Assembly: GCA_002437905.1 (NCBI GenBank)
Contig: DJRT01000020.1
Span: forward strand, 67,659-94,450
Direction of reading: 5' to 3'
DNA length: 26,792 bases
From: Ruminococcaceae bacterium UBA6353
GTDB taxonomy: Bacteria; Bacillota; Clostridia; Oscillospirales; Acutalibacteraceae
How positions within the stretch are numbered: the first letter of the stretch is position 1; every line of letters starts with the position of its first letter. Shown piece by piece: positions 1-8,162 of this stretch. The notes beneath the pieces are model-generated. The model had not been told where the DNA came from. It saw only the letters and a program-made list of their open reading frames with translations, and did not search any database. The translations under genes and the position numbers were made by a program.

Positions 1-19
1 CGGTGGCTTTTCTCTTGTA

Positions 20-754
20 TTACAGCATTTGGCACGGGCAGCGCAGCGCCGTATAGGGGCGGTCAAACGCACAATAGTCGACCTGCCCCAATGAGCAAAG
101 GGTGTATACCGAGCGGGTGCCGAATTTGGTGCTGTCGCAGAGAAATACGGAGCTTTTGGAGGATTGCATCATGAGCTGCTTCAGATAATTCTGTTCCTCC
201 GTTGGGTCAGAGATGATGCCGTTTTCATCCACGCATTTTGCCGAAAAAAAGCATATATCGGCCATCCGTTCGTTGATTGCCCGGTAGGTCAGCGGGCCGG
301 ACAGCGTCGGCCGGTCCGCGATCGGCTCTCCGCCGAGGCATACCATCCGGATCCCCTGCTGCAGCCCGTCCAGCGCCGTTTGCAGGTTGCTGGTGTATAC
401 GGTGATGTCGGTGCGTGCGGCTATATGCGGCAGCAGATAGGCCACTGTGGATGAGCCGTCCAAAAACAGCGTCATCCCGTCCTGCAGCAGGGTGGCCGCC
501 CGGCCGGCGACTGCGCGCTTTTCCCGGACATTGGCATTATAGCGGCTGTAAAACCCGGCTACCCCGGATATCGGCTCCGGCAGTGTGACGCCACCGTACA
601 TCCGGCGCACCAGCCCGGCATTCTGCAGGCGGGTCAGGTCACGGCGGATGCTGGAGGGGGAGGTGTAGGTCAGCTGTGACAGCTCTTCCACGCGGACATA
701 TTGCTTTTCCTTGATGATATCCAACAGCTGCTGTTGGCGCAGTGTACACTTCAT
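20..754 (-). CDS. DeoR/GlpR-family transcriptional regulator
   Basis: A 244-residue protein with the full two-part DeoR layout. Residues about 5-55 form a winged helix-turn-helix containing SPSSIRRDLTRLQNAGLVRR and then the YGG turn typical of the family. Residues about 75-235 form the DeoRC sugar-phosphate sensor domain, with DGSSTVAYLL, TSNLQTAL and a GGEP loop. Family members are usually repressors released by a phosphorylated sugar. The gene diverges from araD-araM and is the likely local regulator of that pair and of itself. The ATG at 754 has only a weak upstream Shine-Dalgarno sequence, and no better in-frame start is visible. The length is normal for the family. The effector is unknown; a pentulose phosphate is an inference from the neighbours. 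Confidence 0.93.
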   Translation of the reverse strand: MKCTLRQQQLLDIIKEKQYVRVEELSQLTYTSPSSIRRDLTRLQNAGLVRRMYGGVTLPEPISGVAGFYSRYNANVREKRAVAGRAATLLQDGMTLFLDGSSTVAYLLPHIAARTDITVYTSNLQTALDGLQQGIRMVCLGGEPIADRPTLSGPLTYRAINERMADICFFSAKCVDENGIISDPTEEQNYLKQLMMQSSKSSVFLCDSTKFGTRSVYTLCSLGQVDYCAFDRPYTALRCPCQML

Positions 755-763
755 AGGCGGTCA

Positions 764-831
764 TGCTCATTTCTGCGCAAAATTTTGCTCATTTTCCGAT
801 TGCTTCGCCGCTGATTGACCGGAATTGAGCA
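764..831. promoter_or_regulatory. Repeated TGCTCAWTT motifs, candidate DeoR operators
   Basis: The motif TGCTCATTT occurs at 764-772 and 786-794, a 22-bp period or about two helical turns. A third copy lies in the opposite orientation as AATTGAGCA at 823-831, between the -35 and -10 of the araD promoter. A perfect 12-bp palindrome GCAAAATTTTGC sits at 777-788. Phased repeats next to a divergent DeoR gene are a common operator arrangement. Assignment to this regulator is inferred. Confidence 0.5.
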
Positions 832-843
832 ATCCACTACAAT
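815..843 (+). promoter_or_regulatory. SigA-type promoter for araD-araM
   Basis: TTGACC (815-820), a 17-bp spacer and TACAAT (838-843) form a near-consensus promoter reading right. Transcription should start near 850, leaving a short leader before the ATG at 887. One TGCTCA-type motif lies inside the spacer, where a bound repressor would block RNA polymerase. Confidence 0.72.
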
Positions 844-869
844 TATAGCGCTGATTACAGCAATGTCAA
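842..869 (-). promoter_or_regulatory. SigA-type promoter for the DeoR-family gene
   Basis: On the minus strand TTGACA (864-869), a 16-bp spacer and TATAAT (842-847) give a strong promoter reading left. Its -10 shares bases 842-843 with the -10 of the opposite promoter, so the two polymerases cannot occupy the region together. The implied leader of about 80 nt contains the TGCTCA repeats. Confidence 0.72.
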
Positions 870-886
870 GATGAGGTGATCCGGAT

Positions 887-1573
887 ATGTTGGAAGCAAT
901 GAAGGAGCAGGTCTGTGCCGCCAATTGCTGGCTGCAGACCACCGGCCTGGTGGTGCTGACATGGGGCAATGTTTCCGCCATCGACCGGGACAGCGGTCTG
1001 GTGGTCATCAAGCCGTCGGGCGTGCCGTATGAGCAGCTGACCCCGGCAGATATGGTGGTGGTCGATCTGGAGGGTAACCGTGTGGAGGGGCGGTGGAAGC
1101 CGTCCTCGGATACGCCGACCCATATCGAGCTGTATCGGGCATTCCCGGAGATCGGCGGAGTTACCCATACCCATTCCCGCTGGGCAACGGTCTTTGCGCA
1201 GATGCAGCGGCCGATCCCTGCGCTGGGAACCACCCACGCCGATACCTTTTACCGGGAAATCCCCTGCACGCGCCCCATGACCTCGACGGAAATCGCCGGG
1301 GACTATGAGCGGGAAACCGGCAGGGTGATCGTGGAGACCTGCCGCGGACAATACCGGGATACCCCCGCGGTGCTGGTGTGTTCGCACGGGCCGTTTACCT
1401 GGGGAAAGGACGGGCAGAGCTCGGCCGAAAATGCGCTGGTGCTGGAGGAGACGGCCATGATGGCCTGGCACACCCTGCAGATGAACCCCTCCGCTGCCCT
1501 GCAGCAGGAGCTGGCAGACCGCCACTATCTGCGCAAGCACGGCGCCCGGGCCTATTACGGGCAGAAAGGATAA
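887..1573 (+). CDS. araD: L-ribulose-5-phosphate 4-epimerase (class II aldolase family)
   Basis: This 228-residue protein has the AraD signature throughout. In the family the enzyme converts L-ribulose 5-phosphate to D-xylulose 5-phosphate in the cytoplasm, by retro-aldol cleavage at a zinc ion. The expected zinc histidines are visible as H94 and H96 in THTHSRWATVFAQ and H167 in CSHGPFTWG. The AraD-specific block TTHADTFYREIPCTRPM and the C-terminal tyrosine region AYYGQKG are present, which favours AraD over L-fuculose-phosphate aldolase. The length matches the family. A GAGGTGAT ribosome binding site precedes the ATG. The next gene follows after 5 bp, so the two form an operon. No araA or araB is in the window, so the in vivo substrate could be another pentulose phosphate such as L-xylulose 5-phosphate. 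Confidence 0.9.
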   Translation: MLEAMKEQVCAANCWLQTTGLVVLTWGNVSAIDRDSGLVVIKPSGVPYEQLTPADMVVVDLEGNRVEGRWKPSSDTPTHIELYRAFPEIGGVTHTHSRWATVFAQMQRPIPALGTTHADTFYREIPCTRPMTSTEIAGDYERETGRVIVETCRGQYRDTPAVLVCSHGPFTWGKDGQSSAENALVLEETAMMAWHTLQMNPSAALQQELADRHYLRKHGARAYYGQKG

Positions 1574-1578
1574 ACTAT

Positions 1579-2826
1579 ATGCTGTTTGATTATACACAAT
1601 ACAGCCGTCCCTGCGCCTGCGGCAGGACCCATCCGGTCAAGACCCGCTTTGCCGTTGTTCAGCCCGGCGTGCTGAGGGAGGCCGCGGCCTATTGCCAAAA
1701 GGAGGGGCTGAGCGGCCTTTCCGTAGCCGTCTACGATGAAAACACCTATGCCGCCACGGCGGACAGACACCCGGCCGTTGGCCGGGAGATCGTGCTGGAT
1801 CCGCAGGATCTGCATGCCAACGAGCGGGGGGTGCAGCTGCTGACGGAGCAGCTGCCGGGCGATGTGGGGTATTTGCTGGCCATCGGCTCCGGCACCGTCC
1901 ATGATATTACCCGCTACTGTGCCTATCGCCTGGGGGTGCCCTTTGTTTCCTGCCCCACGGCGGCCAGCGTGGATGGCTTTTGCTCCTCTGTTGCCGCCAT
2001 GACCTGGGGTGGCTGCAAAAAGACACTGACGGCTGTGGCGCCGCAGTTTGTTTTGGCCGATACAGATATTATCCGGCAGGCACCTTTGCGCCTGACCCGC
2101 TCCGGCTATGGCGATATGGTGGGGAAATACATTGCGCTGGCAGACTGGCGCATGGCGCATATCCTGACCGGAGAATACCTTTGCGAAAGCATCGCCGGCC
2201 TGACGATGGACGCTACGCAGGCGGTGCTGGATAGTGCCGCCGGCATCCGGGACGGACAGGCGGCCGCCTACGAAAGCCTGATCGCCGGTCTGCTGCTCTC
2301 CGGTATCGCCATGCAGCTGCTGGGCTATTCCCGTCCCGCCTCCGGGGCGGAGCATCATATCTCCCATCTCATCGAGATGGAGCCGCCCGGCCTGCGCGTC
2401 CATTCCACGGCACTCCACGGGGAAAAGGTGGGGGTCGGTACCCGGTTGGTCTCGGCTGCCTACCATCGGCTGATAAGCAGCGGACAGCCGGCATTCCGGG
2501 ATTATACCGGGCCGGATAAAGCGCTCATTGATACGCTGTTTGGGGAGCGGCTGGCACCGGGGATTTACGAAGAAAACCGGGAGGACGCAGCCCGCGGCAT
2601 CCGCGGAGAACAGCTTTCCCGCTGCTGGCCGGCGCTGCGCCGGGTCGTTGAAACGATTCCCACTCCCGAAGCCCTGCAGAGGGCTTACGCGACCATCGGC
2701 GCCGTCACCCGGCTGCCGGAGATCGGCGTACCGAAGGATAAGGCGCCTGCACTGCTGCGCTATGCTCCCTTGGTGCGCAATCGGCTGACGCTGCTGCGCC
2801 TGTTGCCGTGCTTTGTCACGGAATGA
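1579..2826 (+). CDS. araM: sn-glycerol-1-phosphate dehydrogenase (AraM/EgsA family)
   Basis: A 415-residue member of the iron-alcohol-dehydrogenase/dehydroquinate-synthase fold. AraM of Bacillus subtilis reduces dihydroxyacetone phosphate to sn-glycerol 1-phosphate using NAD(P)H and Ni2+. Visible family marks are the nucleotide-binding AIGSGTVHDITRY, then CPTAASVDGFCS, and the metal-ligand region with GAEHHISHLIE followed by LHGEKVGVGTR. The ATG at 1579 is chosen because AGAAAGGA lies just before it and it starts 5 bp after araD; the open frame extends further upstream only through araD. An araD-araM association also occurs in the B. subtilis arabinose operon. The product feeds archaeal-type heptaprenylglyceryl phosphate in Bacillus; its fate here is unknown. 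Confidence 0.87.
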   Translation: MLFDYTQYSRPCACGRTHPVKTRFAVVQPGVLREAAAYCQKEGLSGLSVAVYDENTYAATADRHPAVGREIVLDPQDLHANERGVQLLTEQLPGDVGYLLAIGSGTVHDITRYCAYRLGVPFVSCPTAASVDGFCSSVAAMTWGGCKKTLTAVAPQFVLADTDIIRQAPLRLTRSGYGDMVGKYIALADWRMAHILTGEYLCESIAGLTMDATQAVLDSAAGIRDGQAAAYESLIAGLLLSGIAMQLLGYSRPASGAEHHISHLIEMEPPGLRVHSTALHGEKVGVGTRLVSAAYHRLISSGQPAFRDYTGPDKALIDTLFGERLAPGIYEENREDAARGIRGEQLSRCWPALRRVVETIPTPEALQRAYATIGAVTRLPEIGVPKDKAPALLRYAPLVRNRLTLLRLLPCFVTE

Positions 2827-2927
2827 CAGGCCTCATGTGCCGTAGTGCCGGAGATCAGCTAATAACAAAATAGAAAAGGCCACCGCCCTGCGGCAATGTC
2901 ATTAAGCTGAACGAAAAGTGCCCTTAC

Positions 2928-2969
2928 AAAAAAGTACCCACCTCGAAAAATCGGGGTGGGTACTTTTTT
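2928..2969 (+). terminator. Strong, probably bidirectional intrinsic terminator
   Basis: A hairpin of about 19 bp with one G-T pair and an AAAA loop. It is flanked by A6 at 2928-2933 and T6 at 2964-2969, so it can stop transcription from both sides. It ends the araD-araM operon and may also end the minus-strand lipoprotein gene. The remaining 128 bases up to 3097 show no recognisable gene. Confidence 0.85.
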
Positions 2970-3097
2970 GCCTTGACGGAGACTGCTTGCTTCATAGGTA
3001 GGACGATGACCTGTCCCCTGCAAATGGTGTTAGCGTTCGTGGTGGGGCGTTGCGCTTGAAGATGGGAAAACCAAGTCATCAGCTTTCATCCTCTACC

Positions 3098-3520
3098 TTA
3101 ATAACCATAAGTCATCAGTTTCCATTCTCCATCCTCACTCCGTGCAAGCCACCATGACCAAGTGTATTCCGTGTCAACCGCCCATGTACCTTTGTCTTTT
3201 TTCGGTGAATGGAAACTGCTATCAAATGCAATGCATTGCGTAAAAACTTCTTGATTATTATCTCCTCCTAAATCGTTCATCCATTGAACAGTATATATGT
3301 TATTTCTTTCATCAGAGGCATAAGAAAGACTGTGCAATTCACAGCCCGCAAACGAACTGAAACGCTTTTCTATAACCTCAATGGCAGCGTCCATATCTTC
3401 TTTTGAATAAATGGAAGATGTCCCATAATCGATTTTTACATTTGATATATCGCCTTTTCCGCATCCGACAAAGAGAAGAACCATTGCAAAGCAAAGCGCT
3501 GTGATTAGAAATCTTTTCAT
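3098..3520 (-). CDS. Small secreted lipoprotein of unknown function
   Basis: A 140-residue protein with a lipoprotein leader: MKRFLITALCFAMVLLFVGC, with the modified cysteine at residue 20. The mature part begins after a short spacer and contains YSKEDMDAAIEVIEKRF, a conserved-looking FAGCELHSL segment, and an aromatic C-terminus with TEYTWSWWLARSEDGEWK. This pattern resembles a group of short clostridial lipoproteins of unknown role; the resemblance is from memory. The ATG at 3520 is chosen because GGAGG lies 8 nt upstream; an in-frame GTG at 3535 overlaps that site and is unlikely. The gene is AT-richer than its neighbours and uses TTA and TCA codons, which three large neighbouring genes avoid entirely, suggesting recent acquisition. 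Confidence 0.8.
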   Translation of the reverse strand: MKRFLITALCFAMVLLFVGCGKGDISNVKIDYGTSSIYSKEDMDAAIEVIEKRFSSFAGCELHSLSYASDERNNIYTVQWMNDLGGDNNQEVFTQCIAFDSSFHSPKKDKGTWAVDTEYTWSWWLARSEDGEWKLMTYGY

Positions 3521-3565
3521 AGCAAAATCCTCCACATTTCAAATTTGTCAGTATCTTCCAACTCC

Positions 3566-3594
3566 ATTGTAGCATACTTTTCCTCGTAAAGCAA
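3566..3594 (-). promoter_or_regulatory. Extended -10 promoter for the small lipoprotein
   Basis: On the minus strand TTGCTT (3589-3594), a 17-bp spacer and TACAAT (3566-3571) preceded by TGC. The start of transcription would be near 3560, about 40 nt before the ATG. Confidence 0.68.
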
Positions 3595-3763
3595 TAAGAA
3601 GATTGGCTGTGGAAAATCCTGCGATGGAATTTTCAAAACATAGACAAGTTTTTTGCGGCCTTCTTTGAACAATTCCAATCTGCCGCTCCGCGGTGGCCTT
3701 TTCCTTTTGTCTCACCTGCAGGGCTGGTTGCCCCCCGATGGCACATCTTTCCGGTTGCCAATA

Positions 3764-3792
3764 AACTTTTGGGTATAAATGTCCTAAAAGTT
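3764..3792. promoter_or_regulatory. Inverted repeat upstream of the surface-protein promoter
   Basis: AACTTTTGGG (3764-3773) and CCTAAAAGTT (3783-3792) are inverted copies with one mismatch and a 9-bp centre. The second arm ends 3 bp before the -35 box at 3796. The position suits an activator or repressor site. The binding protein is unknown. Confidence 0.45.
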
Positions 3793-3795
3793 ATC

Positions 3796-3824
3796 TTGTG
3801 AGTGAGGATTTTTTATGATAAAAT
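3796..3824 (+). promoter_or_regulatory. Promoter for the surface protein/GH16 operon
   Basis: TTGTGA (3796-3801), a 17-bp spacer and TAAAAT (3819-3824) preceded by TGA, giving an extended -10. Transcription would begin near 3831 and leave a leader of about 70 nt. Confidence 0.62.
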
Positions 3825-3902
3825 TTCAATGCAATATGGGCGTTTCCCGTCAGCCGGAGGGTGCTGTGGAAAATGCCCGGCTTTGAGAAAGGGGATACAC
3901 GC

Positions 3903-6900
3903 ATGGTTCAGATACCCAGAGGGAACAGCAAAGCGAGGAGACTGCTGGCCTTGGTGCTTGCGCTGACGGTGTTGCTGTCCTGCGCAGCGGTGTATACGGT
4001 GGCGGCAGCTTCGGCACAGGCATACCACTATACATTCGACAGTGCCAGTGCGGAGGCAGCCTATTTTTCGTCCTATTGGGGGCAGACCAGCAATGCCGCC
4101 AATAATACCGGCTTTTCCGGTGCCTATGCCAGGGTGCAGGCCGGCAGCGGCTACGCCGGCGCGGATCATTTTATGGAGCTGTCGTATCAGAAGAATCTGA
4201 CCGAGACCAAAGAGGGGCAGAATTATGCGGTTTTTTCCCTGCCGAACAATACCGGCGAAACGAAGGATGACCGCCCTGCCGGCTCCACCATCCATCTGCT
4301 GCTGAACCAGTTTTACAAGGTGACGGTTGTGTATAAGACGGTCAGCTATGTGTCCCCGGCCAAGCTGCAGCTTGCGGTGAACATGGGCAACCTGACCTGG
4401 TATGGCGATAACAACTACGATTACAGCCGCGTGAATTACCCCGGTACGCTTGCGGCCATTACCGGGGCCTCGGCGGATTGGGAAACGGCTGTGGCCTATT
4501 ACCGTTCCCCCATCAAGCAGGGCGCCTACATCGTGCTGAAGATGGACGACGATACCAAACGCAGCGGAACCGTGGTGCAGATCGGCAGGATCGACATTGA
4601 GCCGTGCGATACCGGCATCACCACGATAAGCTTCGATTCGGACGGTGGCACGGAGGTCGGCGCGATCTATGGCGAGGCGGGGACGCCGATCGTCTATCCG
4701 CCGGCGCCGACGCGCTCCGGTTTTCAGTTTGTCGGCTGGTCGGTTGCCGGGTCGGGGGATCCGGCTCCCACGGTGTTCCCGAACAGCGATATTACCCTGA
4801 AGGCGAATTGGACGCAGACAAAGCCCCTGCGGCAGGTCTCTTTCTATACCAATGGCGGCACCGCGGTCAAAGCGGTTTCCGGTGCGCAGGGCGATCCTCT
4901 GCCGGCCGGGCTGGTTTCGGAAAAAGAGGGCTTCATCTTCCAGGGGTGGTTCCTGGATTATGCCTGCACACAGCCCGCCACGGTGTTTCCGGATGCGGAT
5001 GCGGTGCTGTATGCCGGCTGGTGCCTGGATACCGGCTATGTACAGTCGTTTGAGACCGTCGGCTCCGGCACCGGATTGACCCGGCTGTACGAATGTGATT
5101 TCGATACCGCCGCCGTGAAAAACTACTATAATGGGATGTCCGGCGTGTATCATTCCAACCGCACAGAATACACCAACTACGGCGTGACGGTGAATCTGGC
5201 GGATGACGGAGAGACGCACAGCGGCGCCACGGCCATGCGGCTGGCGTATACCCTGCCGGCCAATAGCATGGAGGCCAAATATCTCGGCGCCTTCCGCATT
5301 ACCGGCCAGGAGGGTGAGCGGATTACCGTCTCCGGCCGAAAGGCCTACCGTGTCAGCTTCTGGTATAAGGTGCAGGAGCTGCCGCAGGGCGCCGCCGGCA
5401 CCCTGTGTATTTACAGCGGATCGGTCAACTGGTCGGGCTATGTGAACAACAGCGGCGACCAGACGGTGATCGCCGAGGCAGCGCGTTTCACCGGCACCGG
5501 CGCCTGGCAGCAGGCGGAGGTGTATCTGCATGGCAGTGCCTACCCCAATTCCGGCCTGCATATGGTGATGGAAATGGACAGCCCGACCAACCGTGAGGGC
5601 ACGGTCGTGCTGGTGGATGATCTGGTGATCGAGGAGGTGTCCTATACCGCGATCACTGCCAATGGGGATGCGGCGGTTACAGAGGAACAGGCGCACACCG
5701 GAACCAAGAGTGTGCGGCTGACCGCCACGGCCGGTGCGGCGGCGGACGCCAATCGCGTTGTCTATGCCAATCAGAGCCTGAATGCAGAGCTGGAGACCGG
5801 AAAAAAGTACATTGCCACCGCGTGGATGTATTCTCCGGTCGCTTTCAGCGGCTCTCTGCGGCTGATCGGTGACCCGGATCCGCAGGACTGGCGGCAGGGC
5901 TTCACCATCGCCGAGCTGCCGGTGAGCATAGAGGCTGGGCACTGGGTGCGGATATCCCACACTTTCACGCCGGCGGCCGGCAGTGCGGCAAAGCTTTATG
6001 TGTCCTTTGGGGCGCTCGGAAGCGGCACGGTGTATCTGGACGATCTGCTGGTTACCCCCTATTCCATCGGGCCGAACCGGCTGCAGGATTTTGAGGGCTT
6101 TGCGCCCGGCACTGCCCCCGGCACCGGTACGGTGGACGGCACCCTGCACGGCAATGCGGCCGGGCGGGCGGTGACCGATGAGAAGAACGCGACCGTGAAC
6201 GGCCAAAAGTCGCTGAAGCTGACCATGAACAGTGCGCAGGCAGGGGCCTATGCACGCACGGTGCTGTTCTTCGGCGAGGAGGATTTTGCGGCGGAGAACG
6301 GCCAGAGCTACCTGCTTTTGTTCAATGCCATGACCACAGAAACGCTGGATGTCACGCTGGCGGCCGGCTCCACGGATACCCTCGATCTCAGCCGTTCGGT
6401 GACGGATATGGAGGCAAATGCCACCCGCAGAATATCCATGCAGGCGGATGTCTGGCAGTCCTGCTGCCTGCTGGTGAAGAAGGTCACCGGCAGCTACATC
6501 ACGCTGGGCGGCTGGTTTGATGAGGCGGCGGCCGGTAATGCGAAGGCGCTTTATATTGATGATGTGCAGCTGCTGCCGTACACGGTGCCGACGGCGGAGA
6601 CCTATGCCAATAATGCGCTGACCTTTGATGAGGAGGGTGTGCTGCCCGGCGCCGAGGTCGGCCTGCCCACCACCGGCGGCACCATCACGGTGGCCGTGGG
6701 GCAGAACCACTCTGTGAACGGAAACTTCTCCGCGCTTGTCCGTGCGGCGGCCAATGGCGGCGGTGAGCGGGCGCAGATGCTGGTGCGCACCGGCACCGGC
6801 GAACAGGTGCGTATTGAGCAGGGAAAGAATTACCGCGTTACTTTCTGGGTGTACATACCGAAGAACGCCCTGTCCAATAAGGTGCGCTTCTGGCTGGCGG

Positions 6901-8162
6901 CGGACGAGACCGATACCGCCTTTGCCGATTCCGCGCAAAAGGATGCCGCCAAGCTGTATGAAACGGCGGATGTCGCTATTACCCCGGAAAGCTGGAAGCA
7001 GTTTGAGGTGAATATCGTCGATGCCCCGGTGGGCGGCCGGCTGCGTCTCGGTATGGCCTCGGATCAGTTCGGAAATACCTTCTATCTGGATGATATCCGC
7101 GTGCGGGAGTACCAGATCTTTGCGCCGGACCCCAGCGCCACCGTGCAGAGCTTTGAGCTTTACAATGTGGAGGATGCCGATTTTGTGCTCCGCAATGATG
7201 CGTGGGTGTCGGATGCGTATGCCCACACCGGTAAGCAATCGCTGGCGTGTACGGTAAAATCGGTTTCCGGCACCGACCGCAACCAGTTCTATCTGGTCAA
7301 TCCTGCCACGGGCAAGCCGTGGGAGGTGGCTGTCGGCAAGGCGTATACGGTTTCCATGTGGGTGTATATTCCCAAAAACCAGGGGCCGGATATGACCCTG
7401 AATTACTGGATGCTGTCGACCGACCGCCTGCAGATGGTGACCGACATCGCCGTGGTCAATGCCGGCGAATATTACACCGGTAATACCGGCGGCACCTTCA
7501 TCCGCCCGGATACCTGGACACAGATCCAGACCACCGTTGAGGTGAAGAACGGCCGGTATCTGCAGTTCGGTCTGACTGATTTGACAGGGGATACCCAGGG
7601 GGTCGTCTACTATGTGGATGACATTGCTGTGACCGAGACCTCCATGGTGACGGTGTCCTTTGATCTCAATGGCGGCACCGGCGAGGTTCCGTCTGTGCGG
7701 TGCTTCCTTGGTTCCACTCTTGCGGCTCCGGATGGGGTTGATCCGTATAGGGCCGGCTATGAGTTCACCGGCTGGTATTGGGATCCGGCGGGCACCCGCC
7801 CCTTCGTCTTCGGAAAGGATCTCATCACCTCGGCACAGGTAACCCTGTATGCCGGCTGGAAACAGTGGGAGGAAAGAAAGCCCGAGGATAAGGAATACAC
7901 CACCGTCTGGTCGGAGGACCGGGTTTGGACAGGGAAAGCCGAATATCCGCTGATCCCCAATGGGACGGTACCGGAGCTGCGGCAGCCTCTGCCGCTCGAA
8001 ACACCTGCCGATGACCGGACGGATACGCCGCCGGCTGATGCCGGGGTGTCGTCCTGGCTGATCATTCTGATCGTCGGTGCGGCCGTGCTGTTTGTGGGTG
8101 GCGGCGCAACTGCCATAGCCCTGTGGAAGCGGGGAGCAAAGGAGGGGTCGACCAATGCGTAA
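3903..8162 (+). CDS. Large membrane-anchored surface protein with carbohydrate-binding-like modules and InlB-type repeats
   Basis: A 1419-residue secreted protein. Residues about 1-38 form a signal peptide with RR, a long hydrophobic core and an AAASAQA cleavage region. Beta-sandwich-like modules follow, each ending in a motif of the type VYLDDLLVTPY: roughly residues 42-236, 380-579, 580-720, 724-894, 899-1071 and 1079-1246. They resemble CBM4/9-type carbohydrate-binding modules. Three InlB B-repeats (Listeria-Bacteroides type, with GG-T and GW marks) lie at about 238-304, 309-376 and 1247-1320. A hydrophobic helix at about 1383-1409 followed by WKRGAKEG anchors the C-terminus in the membrane; no LPXTG motif is present. 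The ATG at 3903 has AAAGGGG nearby; an upstream GTG at 3861 is less likely. The stop overlaps the next gene by 8 bp. It probably binds a polysaccharide at the cell surface; no catalytic domain was recognised. Confidence 0.85.
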   Translation: MVQIPRGNSKARRLLALVLALTVLLSCAAVYTVAAASAQAYHYTFDSASAEAAYFSSYWGQTSNAANNTGFSGAYARVQAGSGYAGADHFMELSYQKNLTETKEGQNYAVFSLPNNTGETKDDRPAGSTIHLLLNQFYKVTVVYKTVSYVSPAKLQLAVNMGNLTWYGDNNYDYSRVNYPGTLAAITGASADWETAVAYYRSPIKQGAYIVLKMDDDTKRSGTVVQIGRIDIEPCDTGITTISFDSDGGTEVGAIYGEAGTPIVYPPAPTRSGFQFVGWSVAGSGDPAPTVFPNSDITLKANWTQTKPLRQVSFYTNGGTAVKAVSGAQGDPLPAGLVSEKEGFIFQGWFLDYACTQPATVFPDADAVLYAGWCLDTGYVQSFETVGSGTGLTRLYECDFDTAAVKNYYNGMSGVYHSNRTEYTNYGVTVNLADDGETHSGATAMRLAYTLPANSMEAKYLGAFRITGQEGERITVSGRKAYRVSFWYKVQELPQGAAGTLCIYSGSVNWSGYVNNSGDQTVIAEAARFTGTGAWQQAEVYLHGSAYPNSGLHMVMEMDSPTNREGTVVLVDDLVIEEVSYTAITANGDAAVTEEQAHTGTKSVRLTATAGAAADANRVVYANQSLNAELETGKKYIATAWMYSPVAFSGSLRLIGDPDPQDWRQGFTIAELPVSIEAGHWVRISHTFTPAAGSAAKLYVSFGALGSGTVYLDDLLVTPYSIGPNRLQDFEGFAPGTAPGTGTVDGTLHGNAAGRAVTDEKNATVNGQKSLKLTMNSAQAGAYARTVLFFGEEDFAAENGQSYLLLFNAMTTETLDVTLAAGSTDTLDLSRSVTDMEANATRRISMQADVWQSCCLLVKKVTGSYITLGGWFDEAAAGNAKALYIDDVQLLPYTVPTAETYANNALTFDEEGVLPGAEVGLPTTGGTITVAVGQNHSVNGNFSALVRAAANGGGERAQMLVRTGTGEQVRIEQGKNYRVTFWVYIPKNALSNKVRFWLAADETDTAFADSAQKDAAKLYETADVAITPESWKQFEVNIVDAPVGGRLRLGMASDQFGNTFYLDDIRVREYQIFAPDPSATVQSFELYNVEDADFVLRNDAWVSDAYAHTGKQSLACTVKSVSGTDRNQFYLVNPATGKPWEVAVGKAYTVSMWVYIPKNQGPDMTLNYWMLSTDRLQMVTDIAVVNAGEYYTGNTGGTFIRPDTWTQIQTTVEVKNGRYLQFGLTDLTGDTQGVVYYVDDIAVTETSMVTVSFDLNGGTGEVPSVRCFLGSTLAAPDGVDPYRAGYEFTGWYWDPAGTRPFVFGKDLITSAQVTLYAGWKQWEERKPEDKEYTTVWSEDRVWTGKAEYPLIPNGTVPELRQPLPLETPADDRTDTPPADAGVSSWLIILIVGAAVLFVGGGATAIALWKRGAKEGSTNA

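Larger units (their letters stand above)
3521..3902. other. Intergenic region between divergent lipoprotein and surface-protein genes
   Basis: This 382-base stretch holds the two divergent promoters and one inverted repeat listed separately. Bases about 3600-3760 are non-coding in appearance, mixed in GC, and show no recognised RNA, repeat or gene remnant. Confidence 0.6.

Noticed and set aside
1378..1578. An upstream 67-codon extension of the AraM frame
   Set aside because: It runs through araD in another frame, and the extra residues do not resemble AraM. The ATG at 1579 has a good ribosome binding site and the expected start.
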